Shown here piece after piece: positions 16,828-22,586 of a DNA stretch of 22,586 nucleotides (the stretch's first letter is position 1; every line of letters begins with the position of its first letter). A program made the translations under genes and the position numbers. The notes beneath the pieces are model-generated. The model was not told the origin of the DNA and ran no database searches. It saw only the letters and a program-made list of their open reading frames with translations. Source of the stretch: Mailhella sp. GTDB lineage: Bacteria > Desulfobacterota > Desulfovibrionia > Desulfovibrionales > Desulfovibrionaceae. The stretch is taken from assembly GCA_017940105.1 (NCBI GenBank), contig JAGAZG010000194.1, positions 1 through 22,586 on the forward strand. Direction: 5' to 3'.

Positions 16828-18204
16828 TCAGAACTCGTAAGTAAGCTGCAGCGCCACCTGCCATCCGTTGTCATACTTGGTGCTGCGCGCGTTGAAAGCG
16901 CCATCGTTATGCGTCTTGAAATTCTCAATGACGTACGCAACCTCAAGGTAAGCGCTCAGGTTTTTGTAAATCTCGTAGGTGGTGCTGAAGTCGAACTCAA
17001 CAATGGAGTCCTTGTGGGTCATGTATTTCCATGGATCAAGACCAAATCCGGCATTGTCATTGGCGTTGGTACCGGAAGCGTAGACCACGGCGATAGTGTG
17101 GGAGAGATCTTCGAGGAAGGAAATATCCGACATGGCAAGGCGCACGCCCCAGGTGCCAAGTCCGGTGTGGTTATCCATCAGCCAGTTGTCTTCCAGGCCT
17201 GAGCCGTTGAAGAAGCCATACGACCCGCCGAAACGACCGCAGAGGGTGGGCATGTTTTCCTGATAGGGGTAAGCAACGTTCTTGTCATCGCCGGAACCAT
17301 ACCAGGCTGCCAGCTCTGGCGTGCCAAAATCAGTCTTATAGGAAATTGCGCCGTCAAACCAGTAGCCGTGCTGGCTGGGAAGACCGGTCGAACTGCTGAA
17401 ATCACGGTCACCGTAAACGAAGTCGGCCTTTACCGTCAGGGGATCAAACAGCGACATTTCGCCATTGATGCCAGCCCAGTAGGTCTGGTTTCTGTACTTT
17501 TCTCCAGGAGTGTTTTCGCCGCCGGGAGTCAATGCGTTGCTCGTATCGTTGCCGTTTTGCATAGTTCCGGTATCCTGCGCTGCAAAAGCGACATACGGCT
17601 GGAACGAGAATCCTTCAAACTTCAGCTCGGCAAGCAAGGCAAAAACATCGGCGGTCTGCGCCTTTGACGTTATCCAGCTGTGCCTGCGGTCATAACGGGT
17701 CCAGAAGCCGGAAACGGCGAAATTGTCGTTAATATCGGCGCTGACAGCAATGCCGTCAGAGGGATCAGAACTCCAGATGGCAGGGTTTTTGCCCAACGCC
17801 ACGGCAGGAAGCTCTACTTCCTGGCGACCCATGCGGATCTGCACGGGCGTTCCCGGAACTTTCCAGTCAATGTAGGCGAGCTTTACATACGCATTTGGGT
17901 ATCCGCCGGGGGAGTTCTTTCCTTCACCGCTTTCAACATCGTCAGTGTCAAGACCCCATTCCCACTTGCTCCACAACTTGAAGTAGCCGGAAAGGTTTTC
18001 AGAAGCGGTAAACGTCATGCCCACTTCAACAAACTGGGTTGCGGCGTCCATCTTTCCGCTGGGCTCATTACCGTCCTGCAAGGCGCGCGCCTGCGTGAAC
18101 TGGAAGTTATACACACCGTCCATCTGAACATCGATGGCTGAAGCTTTGGAATTTGCAGCGCAGATCATGCCTGCGGCCAGCATAAGAGTTAAAATCTTTT
18201 TCAT
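16828..18204 (-). CDS. Major outer-membrane porin, Desulfovibrio homotrimeric-porin type
   Basis: The 458-residue outer-membrane protein has a Sec signal peptide (MKKILTLMLAAGMICAANSKASA) and a mature beta-barrel rich in aromatic, alternating strands, ending in WQVALQLTYEF with the C-terminal Phe used by the BAM machinery. Length and sequence style (IDVQMDGVYNFQFTQAR, FKLWSKWEWGLD, VQIRMGRQEVELPA) resemble the homotrimeric porins common in Desulfovibrio. It lets small solutes cross the outer membrane. AAAGGAG lies 6 bases upstream of ATG 18204, a strong site suiting an abundant protein, and it has its own terminator. It is transcribed against, and sits inside, the otherwise co-directional btu locus. 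Confidence 0.88.
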   Translation of the reverse strand: MKKILTLMLAAGMICAANSKASAIDVQMDGVYNFQFTQARALQDGNEPSGKMDAATQFVEVGMTFTASENLSGYFKLWSKWEWGLDTDDVESGEGKNSPGGYPNAYVKLAYIDWKVPGTPVQIRMGRQEVELPAVALGKNPAIWSSDPSDGIAVSADINDNFAVSGFWTRYDRRHSWITSKAQTADVFALLAELKFEGFSFQPYVAFAAQDTGTMQNGNDTSNALTPGGENTPGEKYRNQTYWAGINGEMSLFDPLTVKADFVYGDRDFSSSTGLPSQHGYWFDGAISYKTDFGTPELAAWYGSGDDKNVAYPYQENMPTLCGRFGGSYGFFNGSGLEDNWLMDNHTGLGTWGVRLAMSDISFLEDLSHTIAVVYASGTNANDNAGFGLDPWKYMTHKDSIVEFDFSTTYEIYKNLSAYLEVAYVIENFKTHNDGAFNARSTKYDNGWQVALQLTYEF

Positions 18205-18256
18205 GGGTTGCTCCTTTGAAAATAAATTTCATTTGCATTTGTGACCCAACTGTGCC

Positions 18257-18276
18257 TGCTTGTCAAGCAAATTGTA
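18257..18276 (-). promoter_or_regulatory. Porin promoter -10 with an adjacent 13-bp palindrome
   Basis: On the minus strand TACAAT (18276-18271) is a good -10 element; the hexamer 17 bases before it (TCTACT) is a poor -35. Directly downstream lies the perfect palindrome TGCTTG-T-CAAGCA (18257-18269), covering the expected transcription start near 18264. This placement suits a repressor operator. The leader would be about 60 bases and contains the site CAAAGGAG (18218-18211). Confidence 0.45.
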
Positions 18277-18369
18277 TAAAAATTTTTATTTTCAGTAGAT
18301 TTTCTCTCCAGAAATTTAAAAATTTTTCCGTCTCTGCCTGAATACACCGGTCTGCAGGCAAGACGCATC

Positions 18370-18397
18370 TTGCAACAAAAGGGGCATGTATTATACC
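18370..18397 (+). promoter_or_regulatory. Candidate promoter of btuD-tonB
   Basis: TTGCAA (18370-18375) and TATACC (18392-18397) are 16 bases apart. The start would fall at about 18404-18406, on or next to the best btuD ATG (18406), which lacks a nearby Shine-Dalgarno sequence; a leaderless mRNA is therefore possible. The rest of the porin-btuD intergenic region is AT-rich with no clear cobalamin riboswitch. Confidence 0.35.
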
Positions 18398-18405
18398 ATG
18401 CTGCC

Positions 18406-19215
18406 ATGCTGACTGATGGAATCCTGTTTTTTGAAGGGCGTGATCTCTTCGTCCGCGCCGGTAAAACTACGCTTCTCGAGGGCGTATCCTTCACGCTTAA
18501 ACGGGGCGGCATCCTCATGCTTGCTGGCCGCAACGGATCAGGCAAAACCACGCTCCTGCGCGGGCTTGCAGGTCTTTCCGGCAATGTCAGCGGGAATTTT
18601 TTTTTCAGGACCGATGCCTCGATAACAAACATCTTTACCCTTTCCACCAGGGAAAAGGCCCGGCTGTTTGCTTTTATGCCGCAGCATGCGCCTGACCATG
18701 TCCCGCTGACTGTCTGTGAAACCGTTGCCATGGGCAGGGCTCCCTGGCAAGGGTTCTTTGGCGGAGCCATGCCCGAGGATGACGGCATCTGCCGCCAGGC
18801 CATGATTAAAACAGGAATTTACCACTTGAAAAGCGCCTCATGGCCCTCATTGAGCGGTGGTGAACGCCAGAGAGCTGTCCTTGCCCGCGTGCTGAGCCAG
18901 CAAACACCGCTGATTTTGCTGGACGAACCAACATCAGCCCTTGATTATCAGCATCAGCAGATTGTTATGGACGCATTGCGCGGCGAATGCAAACGAGGCG
19001 TGAGCATCATTATGGCAACGCACGATCTCAACCTTGCCGCGCTGTATGCCGACTCTGTCATGCTCCTAGACGAAGGCAGAAGCGTTGCCTGCGGTTCTCC
19101 GGCAGAGGTTTTTACGCCAGAGCTTCTAGAACAGGCGTATCATTGCCGCCTAATTGTGGATAGGCACCCATGTCTCAAGGTCCCGCGCATTTCCCTGGCT
19201 GCGTGCAATGCATAA
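18406..19215 (+). CDS. btuD: Cobalamin ABC transporter ATPase
   Basis: The 269-residue cytoplasmic ATPase is of the FecE/BtuD type. Motifs: Walker A GRNGSGKT (residues 41-48), Q-loop Gln93 in FMPQH, signature LSGGERQR (149-156), Walker B LILLDEP (169-175) and H-loop His206 in MATHDLNLAAL. The start at ATG 18406 is chosen because the family N terminus begins there; a TTG at 18370 also opens the frame but overlaps the candidate promoter. It should drive the BtuC permease encoded 2.2 kb upstream. Its 3' end overlaps tonB by 46 bases, so the two are co-transcribed. Substrate assignment rests on locus context. Confidence 0.87.
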   Translation: MLTDGILFFEGRDLFVRAGKTTLLEGVSFTLKRGGILMLAGRNGSGKTTLLRGLAGLSGNVSGNFFFRTDASITNIFTLSTREKARLFAFMPQHAPDHVPLTVCETVAMGRAPWQGFFGGAMPEDDGICRQAMIKTGIYHLKSASWPSLSGGERQRAVLARVLSQQTPLILLDEPTSALDYQHQQIVMDALRGECKRGVSIIMATHDLNLAALYADSVMLLDEGRSVACGSPAEVFTPELLEQAYHCRLIVDRHPCLKVPRISLAACNA

Positions 19216-19955
19216 GCCTGGCGGCATCACTGGCAATCCATGCGCTTGCCGCTGTCATGCTTATCCAGCCTTTTGTCCAGGCGCCGTCTTCAGCAGGCGG
19301 CGATATTAAAATCATGCTGCATTCTCCAGCAGATCGCCCTGGAGTGTCCAAAACGGGAGATGCACAGGATTCTCCCCTGCCGTTGCGCCAGGAAACCGCC
19401 CAGGAACTATCATCTGACCAAAGCACCATTTTTTCCCGTCAGGATTCCGAAAAGCCTGCACCGCCTGATGAATCGTCTGTTGCAGCCAGGCATAAATCGC
19501 CAGTAAAACGCGCTCGCCATAAAACGCACGCGCAACCGGATCCATCCAGTCGCCATCCGCAGGCAAGCGCTGAACAAAAAGAAGCGCGCCCTTCATCAGA
19601 TCTCTCCATGGCAGATGGGCAGGCGCATGGACCTGTCGGTTCAGCAGGTTCTGCACACGGCAATATTCCTACGGCATCGTTCGGAGGAAAGGCCGGACCG
19701 GATTTTATCCGCTTTGCAGCCCCGGCATATCCGGCAAGGGCCCGCCGCATGGGCATATCAGGCGTTGTGCTTCTCGAACTGCACCTGGATGAATCCGGGC
19801 GCCTGCTCAACGTTCGAGTCCTGCAAAGTCCCAGCAGCATGCTGTCTGAGGCGGCACTCACCGCCGTACGGAAATCCTCTTTCCGTCCGTACATGGAACG
19901 AGGTCGTCCTTCTTCCTGCAAAACATCGCTGCCTGTCCGATTCATGCTTGAGTAG
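19170..19955 (+). CDS. tonB: TonB energy-transducing protein
   Basis: TonB carries proton-motive-force energy from ExbBD to outer-membrane receptors such as BtuB. The 261-residue protein has one N-terminal TM helix (CISLAASLAIHALAAVMLIQPF) with the SxxxH motif (Ser20, His24) needed for ExbB/D coupling, a long Ser/Pro/charged periplasmic spacer (~40-170) and a C-terminal TonB domain (APAYPARARRMGISGVVLLELHLDESGRL, then LSEAALTAVRKSSFRPYMERGRP). The gene begins within btuD and ends 14 bases inside metH on the other strand. exbB and exbD are not in the window, so shared ExbBD from elsewhere is expected. It is probably dedicated to BtuB. Confidence 0.92.
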   Translation: MSQGPAHFPGCVQCISLAASLAIHALAAVMLIQPFVQAPSSAGGDIKIMLHSPADRPGVSKTGDAQDSPLPLRQETAQELSSDQSTIFSRQDSEKPAPPDESSVAARHKSPVKRARHKTHAQPDPSSRHPQASAEQKEARPSSDLSMADGQAHGPVGSAGSAHGNIPTASFGGKAGPDFIRFAAPAYPARARRMGISGVVLLELHLDESGRLLNVRVLQSPSSMLSEAALTAVRKSSFRPYMERGRPSSCKTSLPVRFMLE

Positions 19956-22359
19956 CAAAGACCTCTTCGGCATAGCGCACTGTTTCCATGGCGTCCTTGC
20001 AATAACGGTCGGCATGGATCATATCGGCGTATTCCTGCGTAAGCACGGCTCCGCCCACGACAACTTTTGCCGCAGAACCCGATTCGCGGAGCAGGCGTAT
20101 GGTCTCCTCCATGGCCGGGACAGTAGTTGTCATCAGAGCGCTCAGTCCCACCAGACGGATATTATTTTCCAGGGCGCAGTCCCGTATTTTTTCGGGCGGA
20201 ACATCCTTGCCGAGATCTAAAACGCGAAATCCGTAATTGCTCAGCAGCACCTTGACGATATTTTTGCCAATGTCGTGGATGTCTCCCTTGACCGTGGCAA
20301 GGATGACCGTGCCTTTTTCATCCTGCCCTGTCGAAGAAAGGGCAGACTTTACCGACTCAAAAGCCATTTTTGCCGCTTCGGCACTCATCAGCAGCTGCGG
20401 CAGAAACACCTTTTTTTCTTCAAACCCCTTTCCCACGATATCCAGTGCTGGTATAATCTGGCCGTTGACTACGTCAAGGGGATTCCGCTCTTTCACGAGG
20501 GCGGCGGCAAGTGCTCCGGCCTTTTCTTTAAGGCCTTTGATGATGGCATGTGTCAAAGGATCGTCAGGACCTTGCCCGGCTGCATTCTCCGCTGCAGACT
20601 GAGCCGGCACAGCCACGGAGGCCGCAGGTGAAGGGGCTGGCAGGCTGCCTGCGTATTCTATGTAGCCGGAACAATTTTCATCCAGCCCTTTAAGAACGCG
20701 ATAGGCATGAACAATTTTCTGCATTTCTGCAGAAAAAGGATTCATGATTGCACAGTCGAGCCCGTTTTGCAGCGCAATGGCAAAAAATGTCGATGTGACA
20801 AGGTCCCGTGCAGGCAGACCAAAAGATATGTTTGAAACGCCCAGGCTTGTATGAACACCAAGCCTTGATTCAATAAGGCGTATGCTCTCAAGAGTAACCA
20901 TTGCGCTTAGCGGGTCGGATGAGACGGCCATGGCAAGGGGATCCACCACTATGTCGCGCCTGGAAATGCCGCATTTTTCAGCCTCTGCTATAATGCCGGC
21001 GGCGATGGACAGCCGTCCATCGGCCGTTTCCGGTATGCCCTGCGGTCCTATGGTCAGCGCAATAAGCACGCCTCCATATTTTTTCACCAGGGGAAACATC
21101 GAAGCCATGCTCTCAGGCTTTCCGTTGACAGAATTGACCATGGGCTTGCCGTTATAAGCCCGCATGGCCTTCTCCATGGCTTCCGGATTAACGGTATCCA
21201 GCTGCAGGGGAAGATCCGTCACAGCCTGAAGCTCGCGAACCACGTTTTCCATCATGGCAGGCTCATCAATCTCCGGCAGGCCTACATTCACATCCAGCAC
21301 ATGGGCGCCTGCATCCTGCTGCGAAACAGCTTCGCCCAGTATGTAATCTATATCGCCTTCCCGCAGAGCCTGCTTAAAACGCTTTTTCCCCGTCGGATTG
21401 ATGCGCTCGCCGATAAGCACCGGCTCTCCCCCGACTTTTACGGCATGCGTATAAGAAGAAACTACCGTATTCCCTTTTTTAACCGGAGCGCAGAATGGCA
21501 AATGAGAAGTCTTTTCCACAAGCAAGCGCATGTAGTCAGGCGTAGTGCCGCAACAACCGCCAACGATGGTCGCGCCGGCAAGCACTACTTCCGTCATGGT
21601 CTCGGCAAAGTGCGAAGCTCCCACGCTGAATACCGTTTTTCCTCGTTCCGTCTTCGGAAGGCCGGCATTGGGATTGACTATGACAGGTATGCTGGATTCT
21701 GCAACCAGCCGGGGGACGATGTTTTTCATCTGGTCCGGTCCAAGCGAACAATTCATTCCAAGCGCATCGACGCCAAGCCCCTCGAGAAGAGCAACCATGG
21801 CAGCAGGGTCGGCGCCTGTCATCAGCTTTGCGCGTTCATCATACACGGTAGTGACAAAAACAGGCAGATCGCTGTTCTCTTTGGCGGCAAGCACGGCTGC
21901 TTTGACTTCATAGGAGTCGTTCATGGTTTCTATCAATATGAGATCAGGATCACACGCGGCGGCAATTTTAACGCTTTCAGAAAAAATATGAACCGCTTCT
22001 TCAAATGCCAGATCACCAAGTGGTTGAAGAAGTTTGCCGGTGGGGCCGATGTCAAAGGCCACATATCTGTCACCGGAATACCCTTTCATGGCTCTCCTGA
22101 CATTTTCAATGCCGGCAGGTATGATCTTTTTAAGATCATCAATGCCGTACTTGACAAGGTTGGCTCCAAATGTATTCGTCGTTATAATATTGCAGCCGGC
22201 TTCCAGGTAGCGGCTGTGTATGCCGACGATGTCGCTCTGGCGCTCCACTCCCCATCGTTCAGGCAGTTCGCCGGGCTTCAGCCCCCTGGCCTGCAAAAGG
22301 GTGCCCATTCCGCCATCGCAGTACGTGATGGACGAATATATCTTTTCAATTACGTTCAT
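19942..22359 (-). CDS. metH: Cobalamin-dependent methionine synthase, short form without reactivation domain
   Basis: The 805-residue enzyme transfers methyl from methyl-tetrahydrofolate to homocysteine through cobalamin. Domains: homocysteine-binding (~1-285) with zinc ligands Cys204 (GMNCSLGP) and Cys269/Cys270 (GGCCGTTPD); pterin-binding (~312-560, starting GERINPTGKKRF); an Ala/Pro-rich linker (~572-597); cap (~600-680); cobalamin-binding with DIHDIG, axial His695. The C-terminal AdoMet reactivation domain of full-length MetH (~1200 residues) is absent and is encoded by the preceding gene. The start is ATG 22359: GGGAG lies 8 bases upstream and the ATGA overlap with the upstream stop supports coupling; an upstream in-frame ATG at 22407 lies inside that gene. 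No B12 riboswitch precedes it in the window. Confidence 0.95.
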   Translation of the reverse strand: MNVIEKIYSSITYCDGGMGTLLQARGLKPGELPERWGVERQSDIVGIHSRYLEAGCNIITTNTFGANLVKYGIDDLKKIIPAGIENVRRAMKGYSGDRYVAFDIGPTGKLLQPLGDLAFEEAVHIFSESVKIAAACDPDLILIETMNDSYEVKAAVLAAKENSDLPVFVTTVYDERAKLMTGADPAAMVALLEGLGVDALGMNCSLGPDQMKNIVPRLVAESSIPVIVNPNAGLPKTERGKTVFSVGASHFAETMTEVVLAGATIVGGCCGTTPDYMRLLVEKTSHLPFCAPVKKGNTVVSSYTHAVKVGGEPVLIGERINPTGKKRFKQALREGDIDYILGEAVSQQDAGAHVLDVNVGLPEIDEPAMMENVVRELQAVTDLPLQLDTVNPEAMEKAMRAYNGKPMVNSVNGKPESMASMFPLVKKYGGVLIALTIGPQGIPETADGRLSIAAGIIAEAEKCGISRRDIVVDPLAMAVSSDPLSAMVTLESIRLIESRLGVHTSLGVSNISFGLPARDLVTSTFFAIALQNGLDCAIMNPFSAEMQKIVHAYRVLKGLDENCSGYIEYAGSLPAPSPAASVAVPAQSAAENAAGQGPDDPLTHAIIKGLKEKAGALAAALVKERNPLDVVNGQIIPALDIVGKGFEEKKVFLPQLLMSAEAAKMAFESVKSALSSTGQDEKGTVILATVKGDIHDIGKNIVKVLLSNYGFRVLDLGKDVPPEKIRDCALENNIRLVGLSALMTTTVPAMEETIRLLRESGSAAKVVVGGAVLTQEYADMIHADRYCKDAMETVRYAEEVFATQA

Positions 22360-22586
22360 AGCTGTATCTCCCGGTAGATGCAGTGTTCCCTGCTGCAGTC
22401 CATACACTTCCCCCCGCAGGTCCGGGAAGAAGCGCCTACGCCAATGACCGCCGTCACTGATTTGGAAGGCGTCATCAGCAGAGTATCCGACAGGGATATT
22501 CCGGCATTGCGCGGCATATCAAGGAATCGTGCAAAATCACGCTGATGCTCAAGAGCAAAATCTCCGTATCCTGGGCTGAAACGACT
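22356..22586 (-). CDS. Separate methionine synthase reactivation-domain protein (5' end outside window)
   Basis: Only the last 76 residues are present. They begin SRFSPGYGDFALEHQRDFARFLD and continue SLSDTLLMTPSKSVTAVIGVG, matching the end of the MetH AdoMet-binding activation domain, where the R-x-S-P-G-Y-G segment helps bind AdoMet. The tail has a cysteine cluster, CGGKCMDCSREHC (C-x3-C-x2-C-x4-C), that E. coli MetH lacks. The stop TGA overlaps the metH start as ATGA, so both are made together. It would reductively remethylate oxidised cob(II)alamin in trans. The Cys cluster may bind zinc or an Fe-S cluster; this is not shown. Confidence 0.9.
   Translation of the reverse strand, partial: SRFSPGYGDFALEHQRDFARFLDMPRNAGISLSDTLLMTPSKSVTAVIGVGASSRTCGGKCMDCSREHCIYREIQL

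Noticed and set aside
16269..16864. Small ORFs on both strands across the hairpin and palindrome region (78-104 residues)
   Set aside because: They run through perfect inverted repeats and terminators, have biased low-complexity translations (Ser/Pro/Phe from the pyrimidine loops), lack ribosome-binding sites and overlap one another.
21301..22377. 358-residue ORF on the plus strand opposite metH
   Set aside because: It is an antisense shadow of metH, whose domains and catalytic residues are clear; the translation resembles no family.

Overview
The window looks like a chromosomal segment from a Gram-negative anaerobe, most likely a Desulfovibrionaceae member (Desulfovibrio/Bilophila-like). 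The main pointers are a major porin resembling the Desulfovibrio homotrimeric outer-membrane porins, a methionine synthase split into a core protein and a separate reactivation-domain protein, a LapG-type protease beside an HD-GYP-like membrane protein, and moderate GC. The genus is an inference; no rRNA or other phylogenetic marker is present.

Layout. (1) 1-3968: a MacA (5' truncated)-MacB-TolC-like tripartite ABC efflux operon. (2) 4109-6103: a yeast-type 2-isopropylmalate synthase that carries an AraC-family DNA-binding domain at its C terminus in one uninterrupted frame; palindromes lie in its AT-rich promoter region. (3) 6104-6673: a gene-poor stretch with stem-loops. (4) 6674-10131: a cluster coding for an HPt protein, a LapG-like periplasmic cysteine protease, a two-TM sensor with PAS and a degenerate HD-GYP domain, and a small secreted Cys protein. 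(5) 10198-11274: nadA. (6) 11359-11943: one ORF that reads as a HigB-like toxin domain fused to a HigA-like antitoxin domain. (7) 12009-16151: promoter, cobalamin riboswitch with a visible terminator/antiterminator switch, then btuB-btuF-btuC. (8) 16152-16827: an unusual non-coding region with a run of hairpins that have C/U-rich loops and end in an intrinsic terminator (candidate sRNA), then a second rod-like imperfect palindrome. (9) 16828-18204 (-): porin with its own terminator and an operator-like palindrome at its promoter. (10) 18406-19955: btuD and tonB, completing the B12 uptake system. (11) 19942-22586 (-): the reactivation-domain protein (partial) and metH, overlapping by ATGA.

The right half is unified by vitamin B12: the riboswitch senses it, BtuB/TonB/BtuF/BtuC/BtuD import it, and MetH uses it. 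The middle is probably a biofilm/adhesin control module in which a cytoplasmic signal is passed through a membrane protein to a LapG protease. The items most worth following up are the tandem C/U-loop RNA, the LeuA-AraC fusion, the LapG/degenerate HD-GYP pair and the HigB-HigA fusion.
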